Shown one piece after another: positions 35,063 to 45,039 of a DNA stretch of 64,000 nt. This stretch comes from Mucilaginibacter geliditolerans (GTDB lineage Bacteria; Bacteroidota; Bacteroidia; Sphingobacteriales; Sphingobacteriaceae): assembly GCF_014200495.1 (NCBI RefSeq), contig NZ_JACHBY010000006.1:186001-250000 (forward strand), given 5' to 3'. The position numbers and the translations under genes are program-made. The notes beneath the pieces were generated by a model that saw only the letters and a program-made list of their open reading frames with translations, did no database searches and was not told where the DNA came from. The stretch's first letter is position 1. The number at the start of each line of letters is the position of its first letter.

Positions 35063-36361
35063 TTAATACATTGACTTTGAATGAGCCAGTATTTTATTGC
35101 CAATGCTGCATTGCAGGCACTTTTTAAAATTACAATAATTATTCCTTAACTCCAACAAAGCCTGCGACTCAAACGCGGTTTTTATCTCTACTCCAACAAC
35201 GCTAAAATCAGCAATGATATTGTTTTCTTCTTTCGGTAAATTTTCCAACAACTTCAAGCTTCTGTCTATATAATATTGCAATTGCAGGTGCTTGCCATAG
35301 CTGAACAAAAATAATGCTAAAGTGTTCAAAAGCAGTACGTCAACCGATGATTGCCCTATGTTTTTTGCCATAGGCTTTGATGGTACGTCAAAACGGTAAT
35401 GATCTTCCCAGTAGGAGTTAACAGGTATATCCGTAAAAAGCTCGCGCAGGGCTTTTACATCTTTTATATCCAGTATTTTTGAGAACAGGTGATTTGATTT
35501 GACTACGAGTGCCGCAAACTGTGCCAGCCTTATGGTTGGGAAGTTTTGTGGCCGCATCCGCAGGAATTTCCACAAATGGTTTTCAACAGGGGTGAGGCTA
35601 TATTTTTTGCGCAGGAAATTATATTCCTTTTGAAGTGTTAGCGGGTATTCATCAGTTAGCTCGCCTTCTAAAAATCCGGCCTGCCCAAATATGAGCGCCT
35701 CAATTTGCATAGGGTTGTTCTTGTGCTTGGCCAATACATTTTGCGGCAGCGATTTTGCCAATAGCTCAAATGGCAGGGCATTGGTTTTAAAACCGAAGTT
35801 TGCCGCCAAAAACTGGTAAAAAGTTTCCTCCCAATCGCCGCGGTTTATGTTTAGGGCGGCTATTACCGCGGTTGATCGTTTTTCTAAGCGCTCTATCAGT
35901 ATACGGGTGAACCAGCTGCGCATGGTAAATTCATCCACTGTGCCAATACTGGCCTCGCAGGGGATAAAGGTTTGGTTGCTGTAAACCAGGGAATGAAAAC
36001 GGTTATAGAGATCGGGTGAGATACGGTTTTGCAGCTCCAATGTTGGCAAACGCCGGCCATTGGGCAAAATAACCGGCTCATCATCGCGGTAAACCACGTG
36101 GAGTATTACATTATTATACGAACCATCATTGGTATGGTTGTGTTTATGCCAGTCGGATGATGGCACATGCACTTCCACATTCCCGGCCCACATGGTATCG
36201 CCAATTTTAATACGGGCATTATGAAAATCGGGCCCGGCATCAGTGTTTTGCATGCCTGCGGAGTAGATCTCTATAGTTTCACCTTCAACAGTCTTGAGAT
36301 CGGTTTTATCAAACAGCCTGAATTTCCATACGTAATGCAAAAAGTCTTCGGTGAAAAGCAT
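35063..36361 (-). CDS. DUF2851 family protein
   Basis: The 432-residue protein begins MLFTEDFLHYVWKFRLFD, typical of DUF2851. The stretches SAGMQNTDAGPDFHNARIKI and AGNVEVHVPSSDWHKH carry conserved acidic and His residues. The family is widespread in Bacteroidota and its function is unknown. A C-terminal CNFKKCLQCSIGNKIL segment contains two Cys residues. The gene heads a minus-strand group with the microprotein and PspC genes. Confidence 0.85.
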   Translation of the reverse strand: MLFTEDFLHYVWKFRLFDKTDLKTVEGETIEIYSAGMQNTDAGPDFHNARIKIGDTMWAGNVEVHVPSSDWHKHNHTNDGSYNNVILHVVYRDDEPVILPNGRRLPTLELQNRISPDLYNRFHSLVYSNQTFIPCEASIGTVDEFTMRSWFTRILIERLEKRSTAVIAALNINRGDWEETFYQFLAANFGFKTNALPFELLAKSLPQNVLAKHKNNPMQIEALIFGQAGFLEGELTDEYPLTLQKEYNFLRKKYSLTPVENHLWKFLRMRPQNFPTIRLAQFAALVVKSNHLFSKILDIKDVKALRELFTDIPVNSYWEDHYRFDVPSKPMAKNIGQSSVDVLLLNTLALFLFSYGKHLQLQYYIDRSLKLLENLPKEENNIIADFSVVGVEIKTAFESQALLELRNNYCNFKKCLQCSIGNKILAHSKSMY

Positions 36362-36381
36362 GGTCTAATATAAAAAGTTCT

Positions 36382-36592
36382 CTTGTCATTTCGAGCGATA
36401 GCGAGAAATCTTCTTCGCCTAACCTATCGCCCGTTCAAGCGTCCACGCTTACGACATCAAAAGCACCATTAAATTATTTAAGCGTGGACGCTTAAAATTT
36501 GTTGAGTTCAAGCGTGGACGCTTGAACTGGCGGTAGGCGATGACGTTAATACGAGCCGAAGAAGATTTCTCGCTATCGCTCGAAATGACAAG
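36382..36592. repeat. Composite palindromic element, TGTCAT-TCGAG family (C copy 2)
   Basis: The outer arms (36382-36417 and 36557-36592) are perfectly complementary over 36 nt, with outer text TTGTCATTTCGAGCGATAGC. Inside, a second perfect 18-bp inverted repeat (36433-36450 and 36510-36527) and three copies of a 14-bp palindrome AAGCGTGGACGCTT (or its CC variant) occur near 36437, 36480 and 36510. TCGCCTA/TAGGCGA add further pairing. It separates DUF2851 (divergent) from the MFS gene. Confidence 0.93.
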
Positions 36593-36642
36593 GGGATAAC
36601 GTATTTTTAGATCGTATAAACCAGTTAAATATCAACAACATT

Positions 36643-37923
36643 ATGGAGCAAACAACCGCAGGCAGGTTAAAATCAATTATTGGTGGCTCGCTGGGCAACC
36701 TGGTTGAGTGGTATGATTGGTATGTTTACTCCGCATTTTCGCTTTATTTCGCGCATATATTTTTCCCCTCGGGCAATCAAACTGCTGAACTTTTGGATAC
36801 CGCAGGCATATTTGCCATAGGTTTTTTAATGCGGCCCATAGGCGGCTGGCTTATGGGTACTTATGCCGATAAAAAGGGGCGTAAAACCGCACTCACTTTT
36901 TCGGTATTGCTCATGAGTTTGGGCTCATTAATTATAGCGGTAACGCCCGGCTATAAGCAGATCGGAATTGCGGCTCCAATCATTCTGGTTATCGCCCGTG
37001 TTATACAAGGTTTAAGCGTTGGCGGCGAATATGGTACCAGTGCCACTTATTTAAGCGAGGTTGCCACCCGCAAACACCGCGGCTTTTATTCCAGCTTTCA
37101 ATATGTTACGCTCATCATGGGGCAGCTGATCGCTTTGGGTGTGTTGGTATTACTCCAAAGAGTGTTTCTGTCCGAACAGCAATTACACGATTGGGGTTGG
37201 CGTATCCCATTTGGTATAGGAGCGTTTTTGGCAGTTATCACTATGTATTTAAGGCGCAGTTTGCAGGAGTCAGCCTCATTTGTTAGGGATGCACAGCCTG
37301 CATCAAACCGTGGTACATTAAAAGAACTGGCAAAACACCCAAAGGCGGTGTTTACGGTTATCGGGTTGACTTTGGGCGGAACAGTAGCATTTTACACGTT
37401 TACCACCTACATGCAAAAGTTCCTGGTGAATACATCAGGCTTTTCAAAAAACAGCGCAACACTGATTTCCACACTTACACTGGTTGTTTTTATGCTGATA
37501 CAGCCGCTGTTTGGTTTATTGTCTGACAAAATAGGGCGTAAGCCTTTATTAATAGCATTTGGCATATTGGGTACTATTACTACTATACCTATATTATATA
37601 GCTTAAGCGGTACAAAGGATGTTTGGGTGGCCTTCGCGCTCATTATGTGTGCATTAATTATTGTGAGCGGCTATACCTCTATTAACGCGGTAGTAAAGGC
37701 GGAACTTTTCCCGGCTAATGTGCGGGCCTTGGGTGTGGGGTTTCCGTATGCTATAGCGGTATCCTTATTTGGCGGCACAGCTGAATACATTGCCCTGCTT
37801 TTTAAGGATGAGGGGCATAAGGAATGGTTTTACTGGTATGTAGCCATCTGTATAGCCATATCACTGGTGATATATGTCACCATGCTCGATACCCGCAAGC
37901 ATTCAAAAATAGAAAGTGACTGA
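36643..37923 (+). CDS. MFS transporter, metabolite:H+ symporter (MHS) type
   Basis: The 426-residue protein has twelve membrane helices. The N-terminus IIGGSLGNLVEWYDWYVYSAF and the loop GTYADKKGRKTALTFS are typical of the MHS group, which includes KgtP (2-oxoglutarate) and ProP (proline/betaine). RVIQGLSVGGEYGTSATYLSE is the second conserved MHS stretch. Import of a carboxylate or similar metabolite is likely but the substrate cannot be named. It is convergent with the LysR gene, sharing a symmetric hairpin. Confidence 0.88.
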   Translation: MEQTTAGRLKSIIGGSLGNLVEWYDWYVYSAFSLYFAHIFFPSGNQTAELLDTAGIFAIGFLMRPIGGWLMGTYADKKGRKTALTFSVLLMSLGSLIIAVTPGYKQIGIAAPIILVIARVIQGLSVGGEYGTSATYLSEVATRKHRGFYSSFQYVTLIMGQLIALGVLVLLQRVFLSEQQLHDWGWRIPFGIGAFLAVITMYLRRSLQESASFVRDAQPASNRGTLKELAKHPKAVFTVIGLTLGGTVAFYTFTTYMQKFLVNTSGFSKNSATLISTLTLVVFMLIQPLFGLLSDKIGRKPLLIAFGILGTITTIPILYSLSGTKDVWVAFALIMCALIIVSGYTSINAVVKAELFPANVRALGVGFPYAIAVSLFGGTAEYIALLFKDEGHKEWFYWYVAICIAISLVIYVTMLDTRKHSKIESD

Positions 37924-37948
37924 GGTATTGTTTAACAATACCTCAGTC
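37918..37948. terminator. Symmetric hairpin between convergent MFS and LysR genes
   Basis: A perfect 13-bp stem GACTGAGGTATTG/CAATACCTCAGTC with a 5-nt loop includes the MFS stop codon. No long T tract follows on either strand, so it is a possible bidirectional terminator. Confidence 0.6.
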
Positions 37949-37959
37949 AGCCCTAAATG

Positions 37960-39006
37960 TTAATACTGGTAATTTTTATGATTTTGTACAGTATTGGTAA
38001 CAAATACCTCGTTATTGATCATGCCCGGGATAACCGGTTCAGGCAAGGTTTTTTGTATTTGCGTGGCGTGCGCCTGTATGATCTGCTTTTTCTCAACCTC
38101 TGCAACATTCATATCCGCGCCAGAAAAATACATTTTCAGGCATTCCAAAAAGTTGATAATAGCCGGTGTTTGCTTGCAGGTAGCCGCAAACCAGGCTCTC
38201 CGGGCCACGCTATGGTGCATTGGTTTTGTAACAATGTTGCGATTTTTGAGGTATGGCTCAACAATCCAGTCGGCCATAACGCTTATGCCCAGGCCGGCGT
38301 TCACCATTTCAATGGTAGCATCAGTATAATGTATGCGGTGCAAAGTTTTAGGTTTTACCTGTTGCGCCTGTATCAATGCTTCAATCATCGGTGTATCCTG
38401 ATAAGATGGATCATACAGCGGTAAAATCAATTCCTGGTCCTGAAAATCAGCTATTTCTATCACATCTTTCTTAGCCAAAGGATGATCTTTACTTATAATT
38501 GCCACCAATCTATCCTCAAAAATAGGTTCATAGCGTATTTTTGTATTCACCATTTGGGTACGAATGATGCCGATATCGAGGTCGCCGTTCATCAAATATT
38601 CTAAAGGGCGACGGGTGGCATCAGATAATATTTGGATATTAATGTCGGGCCAGCGAGATTTGTAATACTTTATGATGCCTGGTAACCAGTGATATGCGGT
38701 GTAACATTGCATACTTATGCTTAACTTGCCGGTCTTACCGTGCTTGTAATTATTAATATCTTCCTCTAAAGATTTAATTTCAGCGAGGATTTTCTCAGCG
38801 CTACGTAAAAATCTGTAGCCCTGTTCTGATAGATGGAGTTTTTTACCATTACGGTTAAACACATCAATGCCAAGCTCACGCTCCAGTTCTTTTAGCTGGT
38901 GACTAAGTGCAGATTGGGTTAAATGAAGCGTAGAGGCCGCTTTTGTAAGCGTTCCCTCTTTTGAAATGGTATCAATTAAACGAAAATGATGGATGGCTAT
39001 ATTCAT
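37960..39006 (-). CDS. LysR-family transcriptional regulator
   Basis: The 348-residue protein has an N-terminal winged HTH (LTKAASTLHLTQSALSHQLKELERELGIDVFNRNGKKL) and a periplasmic-binding-like effector domain (~90-300) as in LysR proteins. The C-terminus is longer than the usual ~300 residues, ending in a Gln/Asn-rich tail. It is divergent from the TolC-RND-adaptor operon with a gap of about 90 nt, the classic arrangement for a regulator of that operon, though its effector is unknown. Confidence 0.92.
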   Translation of the reverse strand: MNIAIHHFRLIDTISKEGTLTKAASTLHLTQSALSHQLKELERELGIDVFNRNGKKLHLSEQGYRFLRSAEKILAEIKSLEEDINNYKHGKTGKLSISMQCYTAYHWLPGIIKYYKSRWPDINIQILSDATRRPLEYLMNGDLDIGIIRTQMVNTKIRYEPIFEDRLVAIISKDHPLAKKDVIEIADFQDQELILPLYDPSYQDTPMIEALIQAQQVKPKTLHRIHYTDATIEMVNAGLGISVMADWIVEPYLKNRNIVTKPMHHSVARRAWFAATCKQTPAIINFLECLKMYFSGADMNVAEVEKKQIIQAHATQIQKTLPEPVIPGMINNEVFVTNTVQNHKNYQY

Positions 39007-39067
39007 TATTACTTTTATTAATCATTATCACAAAAATAATTCATTTTTTTCATATATCCGATAGTTT

Positions 39068-39075
39068 TACTTTTG
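39068..39075 (+). promoter_or_regulatory. -7 promoter box of the efflux operon
   Basis: TACTTTTG matches TAnnTTTG. An in-frame TTG at 39073 lies inside this box, so the TolC start is better placed at ATG 39094. Confidence 0.55.
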
Positions 39076-39093
39076 CAGCAACAAATACCGAAT

Positions 39094-40497
39094 ATGTTAG
39101 TCTCAATATCTAAACGTCTATTCTTAGTTTTATCAGGTATTTTTTATTTCATAAATGCTCATGCCCAACAAAAAACATTGGGCATGAAAGATGCAGAACA
39201 AACAGCACTTGCTAATTACGGATCTATCAAAGCGAAGGCAAATCAGTTAAACTCATCTAAAGCATCCCTGAAGGAATCTAAAACAGAATACCTGCCTGAT
39301 GTAAACTTATCAGCACAAAATGTTTACGGAACAGTAAACAGCCAGTATGGCCCGCTCTCCGGTTATCATGGTTTAGCAACCGCGGCATCAGGCCCGGTAT
39401 TGGCTAATCAAAACTGGAACGCAGCCTTTGGTTCTCTTTATGTATCCAATGTAAACTGGGATTTCTTTGCCTTTGGTAAATCAAAGGAAAGAGTTAAAGT
39501 GCAAAAATCCATTGTTAATCTGGATGAAACCGACCTGGCGCAGGAACAATTTGAACATGAAGTGAGAGTTGCCAGCGCTTATCTTAATTTACTGGTTGCC
39601 CAGCAGCTTGCAAAAGCACAGCAGGACAATCTTAACCGCAGTATCGATTTGCAAACAGTGGTTATTGCCCGCGTAAAGAATGGCTTAAACCCGGGTGTTG
39701 ATTCATCGCTGGCAAATGCACAGGTGTCAAACGCCCGTATTTCATTAACCAACGCGCAGCAAACCGTACAGGATCAAAGCAATCAACTGGCAAATTACAT
39801 GGGGATCCCTCCGCAGGATTTTCAGCTTGATAGTGCCTTTATTACTAAAACGCCTAATAATATTTTAGTGCAGCCAGCTATAAGCACTGATGAGCACCCG
39901 CTGTTAAAGTATTACCGTAACCGTATAGGTGTAAGTGATGAGCAGGCAAAGTATTTAAGTACGTTCGCTTATCCCACCTTTAGCTTGTTTGGTTTATACC
40001 AGGGGAGGGGAACAGGGTTTAAAAATGATTATGGTACCAACCAGAATGATTATAGCTCGAGCTATGGTGCCGGCGCCGACCCTACCCGTTATAATTATTT
40101 ACTGGGTATAGGTGTAGTATGGAATATTACCATGCCTTTCAGGGTGCATTACCAGGTGCAATCACAAAAATATACCTCGGCACAATACCAGGACGAGTAT
40201 AATTTGCAGAGTGAGCAGTTAAGAGATCAGCAGGCACTTGCTGAAACCAGGATTAACAGCGCCTTAAAAAATTATGCCGAAGCACCTGTTGAAGTTAAGG
40301 CGGCAAACAGCGCCTACATTCAAAAATTTGCCCTGTACAAAAACGGACTAGCCAATATTGTTGATTTTACTGATGCGCTTTACACCTTAAACCGTGCCGA
40401 AGTTGACCAGGATATAGCATCAAACAGTGTTTGGCAAGCTTTGCTCTACAAATCAGCCGCTACGGGTGATTTCGGGATTTTTATAAATAATTTTTAA
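39094..40497 (+). CDS. TolC-family outer-membrane efflux protein
   Basis: The protein of about 467 residues has a signal peptide (LFLVLSGIFYFINAHAQ) and two long coiled-coil repeats typical of TolC trimers (LNSSKASLKESKTEYLPDVN; RSIDLQTVVIARVKNGLNP). It forms the outer-membrane duct of a tripartite pump. ATG 39094 is chosen because the earlier TTG at 39073 is in the promoter. It is first in the operon, before the pump and adaptor genes. Confidence 0.92.
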   Translation: MLVSISKRLFLVLSGIFYFINAHAQQKTLGMKDAEQTALANYGSIKAKANQLNSSKASLKESKTEYLPDVNLSAQNVYGTVNSQYGPLSGYHGLATAASGPVLANQNWNAAFGSLYVSNVNWDFFAFGKSKERVKVQKSIVNLDETDLAQEQFEHEVRVASAYLNLLVAQQLAKAQQDNLNRSIDLQTVVIARVKNGLNPGVDSSLANAQVSNARISLTNAQQTVQDQSNQLANYMGIPPQDFQLDSAFITKTPNNILVQPAISTDEHPLLKYYRNRIGVSDEQAKYLSTFAYPTFSLFGLYQGRGTGFKNDYGTNQNDYSSSYGAGADPTRYNYLLGIGVVWNITMPFRVHYQVQSQKYTSAQYQDEYNLQSEQLRDQQALAETRINSALKNYAEAPVEVKAANSAYIQKFALYKNGLANIVDFTDALYTLNRAEVDQDIASNSVWQALLYKSAATGDFGIFINNF

Positions 40498-40515
40498 TAT
40501 ACAGAACACGAACTA

Positions 40516-43500
40516 ATGGGAATGATAAAAGGGGCCCTTCAAAGGCCAATCACCATACTGGTTATAGTAGCAGGTTTGTTTTTCTTCGGTATTAATGCCA
40601 CTCGCAGCATTAAGATAGATATCTTTCCTGACCTTAATTTGCCGGTAATTTATGTATCGCACCCTTACGGTGGTTTTACACCAAACCAGATGGAGGCGTA
40701 CTTTGCCAAGTCGTACGTTAACTTGCTGTTGTTTGTATCGGGTGTAAAAAGCATCGAAACAAAAAATATACAGGGCTTAACGCTTATAAAAGTTACGTTT
40801 TACGAAGGTACTAATATGGCCCAGGCCGCTGCGGAGGTCACGGCATACACCAACAGGGCCCAGGCCGGCTTCCCGCAAGGGTCACAGCCGCCATTTATCA
40901 TGCGCTTTGATGCGTCAACACTGCCTGTTGGTCAGCTGGTATTAAGTAGCCCCACCCGCAGTAATAACGAATTGCTCGACTTTGCGTTGGTTTATATCCG
41001 TTCTGCCTTTACCTCAGTTCCGGGTTTGGTTGCTCCGGCACCATTCGGGGGTAACCAGCGTACCATTGTAATTAAGGCCGATCCCGAATTACTTCGTCAG
41101 CATAATTTAACGCCGGATCAGTTGGTTGTTGCGCTGCGCGATAATAACCAGAATACACCTGCCGGTAACGTGCGTATAGGTGACTATAACTATTTAACGC
41201 CAACAAATACCACCATTAAAAATGTGAGTGATTTTGGCAACATTCCGCTATATAAAAATGGTGTTCAAACCGTTTTCCTGCATGATGTGGCTACGGTTGA
41301 AGATGGCGCCGATATTACATCGGGCTACGCGCTGATAAATGGTAAACGATCAGTATATCTGCCGATCACCAAATCATCATCAGCATCAACATGGGAAGTA
41401 GTACAAGGCCTGAAAAAGGCTATCCCGCGTTTCCAGGGTTTGGTACCGCAGGATGTTAAGCTGTCGTTTGTATTCGACCAATCTATATATGTAATAAACG
41501 CCGTTAAGAGTTTGGCCGAGGAGGGTGCTATTGGTGCCGTACTTACAGGCTTAATGGTGCTATTATTCCTGGGCGACAGGCGCGGGGCGCTTATCGTAAT
41601 ATTAACGATCCCTACCTGCGTTATCTCCAGCGTATTCTTCCTTTACCTGTTCCATCAAACTATAAATATCATGACGCTGAGCGGGCTTTCGCTGGCTATC
41701 GGTATTCTGGTGGATGAGTCGACGGTAACGATTGAAAATATTCACCAGCACTTTGATATGGGTAAACCCAAGGCATTAGCCATATGGGATGCCTGTAAGG
41801 AGATCGCTTTCCCTAAATTATTGATCCTGTTCTGTATCCTGGCGGTGTTTGCACCGGCCTTTACCATGACAGGCATACCGGGAGCATTATTCCTGCCATT
41901 GTCACTGGCAATTGGTTTCGCCATGATTATATCTTACCTGCTTGCCCAAACCTTTGTGCCTATTATGGCCAACTGGATAATGGTAAACAAGCATGAGGAT
42001 AAGAGCCATAAAGATGGTTTTGCATTAGAAGACGAAGGCGATGCATGGGAACAAAAGGAACTGGCTGTAAAGCACGCTACTGAACATAAAGCAGGTGAAA
42101 AGGAAACTGGCTTTGATAAATTCAGGGTATGGTTTTTAAGTGTTATTGACGCGATGATGAAAGCGCGCAAGCTTATCGTAACAGTTTACCTGATAGTAGC
42201 CTTTGGTTTGGCATTCCTGTTATTTGCCATAATAGGCCGTGATGTATTGCCGAAAGTAAACTCAGGCACGTTCCAGGTACGTTTGCGCGGTGCCGATGGT
42301 ACCAGGCTTGAACGCACTGAAACCTCTACGCTTAAAGCATTGCATTTATTAGAAGGTTTGGTTGGTAAACAAAATATCGCCATTACTTCAAGTATAGTTG
42401 GTACGCACCCGTCATCATTCTCAACAAACCCTATTTACATGTTTATGGCTGGTCCGCAGGAAGCGGTAATGCAGGTACAGCTTGCTGAAGGTTATAAAGT
42501 GAACCTGGATGATCTGAAAGAGCGTTTCAGGGATACCATGAAAAAGGAATTGCCTGATGTGAAGCTGTCATTTGAACCGATAGAGCTTACCGATAAAATT
42601 TTGAGCCAGGGTTCGCCAACACCTATTGAGGTGGCATTTACCGGCAAAAATAAGATAGCCGATGTAGGTTACGCCCAAAAAATGGTTAAAATACTGGATA
42701 GTATTAATTACCTGCGCGATGTGCAGATAGGCCAGGCCTATAAATATCCAGCTATAAATATTGATATAGACAGGACAAGGGCAGCGGAGCTGGGTGTGAG
42801 TATCAATGATATATCACGTACGCTTACCGCTTCAACCTCATCATCACGCCTTACCGAAAAGAATGTTTGGATTGATCAGAAAGCAGGCTTAAGCTACCAG
42901 GTACAGGTTGAAGTGCCTGAATACCAAATGGCCAGCCTGAATGATATACGTGAGATACCTGTTTTAGCCAACCAGCCAAGACCTGTATTAAGTGATGTTG
43001 CCAGTATTAAGATGGATACCACTTATGGCGAAAATGATGATATAGGCGCTGTGCCAACCATGTCGGTTACCGCCAATATCAACAAAAAAGATTTGGGTAC
43101 AGCTACCAATGATGTACAAAAAGCTATCAAGCGATTAGGGAAACTTCCACATGGTTTAACTGTTGAACTGCGTGGTATGAGCCAAACCTTAACCGATACA
43201 CTGGATAGTTTGCAAACAGGTTTATTAGTTGCTATTTTGGTTATCTACCTGATGCTCGCAGCTAACTTCCAATCGTTTAAAGTATCGTTAGTGGTATTAT
43301 CAACGGTTCCGGCGGTATTGTTCGGTTCATTGTTCCTGGTAAAAATAACCGGGGCCACATTGAACCTGCAATCCTACATGGGTATGATCATGTCCGTTGG
43401 TGTATCCATATCCAACGCGGTGTTATTAATTACCAATGCCGAGGAATTACGGAAGCATAACGGCGATGCGCTCAGATCAGCACGTGAGGCAGTTGCCATA

Positions 43501-43773
43501 CGTGTACGCCCAATATTAATGACCAGTTTGGCCATGATTGTAGGTATGATACCAATGGCATCGGGCTTAGGTGAGGGTGGTGATCAAACATCACCACTGG
43601 GCCGCGCGGTAATAGGCGGTTTGCTGGCATCAACATTTGCAGCGTTATTTATATTACCACTGGTATTTGCCTGGGTACAAGGCAACTCTACCACTCAATC
43701 TGTATCATTAGACCCTGAAGATAAGGAAAGTAAATTTTATGTCCCATTGCACCATGAACATCAAACAAAATAG
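40516..43773 (+). CDS. RND efflux pump permease
   Basis: The 1085-residue inner-membrane pump has twelve helices and two large periplasmic loops. The N-terminus RPITILVIVAGLFFFGINA is typical of RND. Helix 4 reads GILVDESTVTIENI, so the proton-relay pair Asp-Asp of AcrB is Asp-Glu here. A second-half stretch SVGVSISNAVLLITNAEELR is also present. It is driven by the proton gradient and presumably exports drugs or other compounds; the substrate is unknown. The stop overlaps the adaptor start by about 20 nt. Confidence 0.94.
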   Translation: MGMIKGALQRPITILVIVAGLFFFGINATRSIKIDIFPDLNLPVIYVSHPYGGFTPNQMEAYFAKSYVNLLLFVSGVKSIETKNIQGLTLIKVTFYEGTNMAQAAAEVTAYTNRAQAGFPQGSQPPFIMRFDASTLPVGQLVLSSPTRSNNELLDFALVYIRSAFTSVPGLVAPAPFGGNQRTIVIKADPELLRQHNLTPDQLVVALRDNNQNTPAGNVRIGDYNYLTPTNTTIKNVSDFGNIPLYKNGVQTVFLHDVATVEDGADITSGYALINGKRSVYLPITKSSSASTWEVVQGLKKAIPRFQGLVPQDVKLSFVFDQSIYVINAVKSLAEEGAIGAVLTGLMVLLFLGDRRGALIVILTIPTCVISSVFFLYLFHQTINIMTLSGLSLAIGILVDESTVTIENIHQHFDMGKPKALAIWDACKEIAFPKLLILFCILAVFAPAFTMTGIPGALFLPLSLAIGFAMIISYLLAQTFVPIMANWIMVNKHEDKSHKDGFALEDEGDAWEQKELAVKHATEHKAGEKETGFDKFRVWFLSVIDAMMKARKLIVTVYLIVAFGLAFLLFAIIGRDVLPKVNSGTFQVRLRGADGTRLERTETSTLKALHLLEGLVGKQNIAITSSIVGTHPSSFSTNPIYMFMAGPQEAVMQVQLAEGYKVNLDDLKERFRDTMKKELPDVKLSFEPIELTDKILSQGSPTPIEVAFTGKNKIADVGYAQKMVKILDSINYLRDVQIGQAYKYPAINIDIDRTRAAELGVSINDISRTLTASTSSSRLTEKNVWIDQKAGLSYQVQVEVPEYQMASLNDIREIPVLANQPRPVLSDVASIKMDTTYGENDDIGAVPTMSVTANINKKDLGTATNDVQKAIKRLGKLPHGLTVELRGMSQTLTDTLDSLQTGLLVAILVIYLMLAANFQSFKVSLVVLSTVPAVLFGSLFLVKITGATLNLQSYMGMIMSVGVSISNAVLLITNAEELRKHNGDALRSAREAVAIRVRPILMTSLAMIVGMIPMASGLGEGGDQTSPLGRAVIGGLLASTFAALFILPLVFAWVQGNSTTQSVSLDPEDKESKFYVPLHHEHQTK

Positions 43774-44944
43774 ATTATTTATTGCCCTAACCATAATGGT
43801 TATAGGCACAGGCTTTTTAAGCGCTTGTGGCCCCAATAAAAAGGATAAGGAAGAGCAAAACCAAACTGTAGAACAGGTAAACGCGCTTGATACGCCTACT
43901 GTTTCACTAATAACTGTTGCTAAGGGCAAGCTAACCTCGAACATTACTGTTCCGGGTGAGTTGCAGCCGTACCAACAGGTTAATTTGTATGCCAAAATAA
44001 ATAGCTATGTAAAAAGCCTTACGGTTGATATAGGCTCACAAGTACACCAGGGGCAACTGCTGGCTACTTTAGAGGCACCGGAGATCAACTCACAACTGGA
44101 AGAAGCAAAATCACGCATACAACAAAATAAGGCTATCTACTTTGCCAGCAAAGCAACTTACGACAGGTTGTACAGCACCAGCAAAACACCGGGTACTGTA
44201 TCAGAAAACGACCTGGAGCAGGCTATTGCCAAAATGCAGTCAGACTCGGCAAATGTTGAGGCTGCTAAATCAGCTTATAAAGTGGTTTCGGCAAATCTGG
44301 CTTATTTGCAGATAAGGGCGCCGTTCGACGGGATAATAACCCTGCGTAATATTAACCTGGGTACTTATGTTGGTCCGGCAGCGGGCGGAGGCAATCAGCC
44401 TTTATTTGTAATTGAGGATCATAAACGCTTGCGTTTGGTCATATCAATACCTGAAAGCTTTACCGGTGGTTTAACTAATAAGGATCAGGTTAGCTTTACC
44501 ATAAAAGAGTTGCAGGGTGAAAAATTCACTGCCAAAATTGAACGTTTAGCAGGCTCTTTAGATAATACGCTAAGATCAGAGCGTTTGGAAATGGACGTTT
44601 ACAATACCAATGGCAAACTGTTACCAAACATGTATGCCGATGTTAATGTACCATTGCCATCACGCGACAGTGCTTTCATCGTACCTAAATCGGCCGTGGT
44701 AACATCAACCGAAAAAGTATTTGTGATAAGGGTAAAAGATGGCAAGGCAGAGTGGGTGAATGCCAAGAAAGGCCTTGAAGCAGGTGATATGGTTGAGTTA
44801 TATGCTGATATTCAGCCCGGCGATCAGCTGGTTAAAGCAGCAACCGAAGAGATAAGGGACGGTGCCTCAGTGAAAATAGGAAGCAGCCCTGTTGCGGCTG
44901 ATGATGATAAGGGTGCAAAGAAAGATACTGCTGCGAAAAAGTAG
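43754..44944 (+). CDS. RND efflux periplasmic adaptor lipoprotein
   Basis: The protein of about 396 residues has a signal peptide with lipobox (LSACG). A biotinyl-lipoyl-like region (KINSYVKSLTVDIGSQVHQGQLLATLEAPE), a helical hairpin (EEAKSRIQQNKAIYF onward) and a beta-barrel domain (LRLVISIPESFTGGL) follow. It bridges pump and TolC. ATG 43754 gives a compact signal peptide; ATG 43739 is an alternative. Both overlap the pump gene, which implies coupling. The C-terminal tail is Lys/Asp-rich. Confidence 0.92.
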   Translation: MNIKQNRLFIALTIMVIGTGFLSACGPNKKDKEEQNQTVEQVNALDTPTVSLITVAKGKLTSNITVPGELQPYQQVNLYAKINSYVKSLTVDIGSQVHQGQLLATLEAPEINSQLEEAKSRIQQNKAIYFASKATYDRLYSTSKTPGTVSENDLEQAIAKMQSDSANVEAAKSAYKVVSANLAYLQIRAPFDGIITLRNINLGTYVGPAAGGGNQPLFVIEDHKRLRLVISIPESFTGGLTNKDQVSFTIKELQGEKFTAKIERLAGSLDNTLRSERLEMDVYNTNGKLLPNMYADVNVPLPSRDSAFIVPKSAVVTSTEKVFVIRVKDGKAEWVNAKKGLEAGDMVELYADIQPGDQLVKAATEEIRDGASVKIGSSPVAADDDKGAKKDTAAKK

Positions 44945-44967
44945 CGGAGATTGATAATGAGGGTTAT

Positions 44968-45002
44968 AGATCAGGTTGATTAAGTTCGATCTGATCTTTT
45001 TT
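44968..45002 (+). terminator. Terminator after the efflux operon
   Basis: A stem AGATCAG/CTGATCT is followed by a run of T about 50 nt past the adaptor stop. Confidence 0.8.
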
Positions 45003-45039
45003 GTTTAGATGATATTCAAACGAGCAAAGGCCAAGTGCG

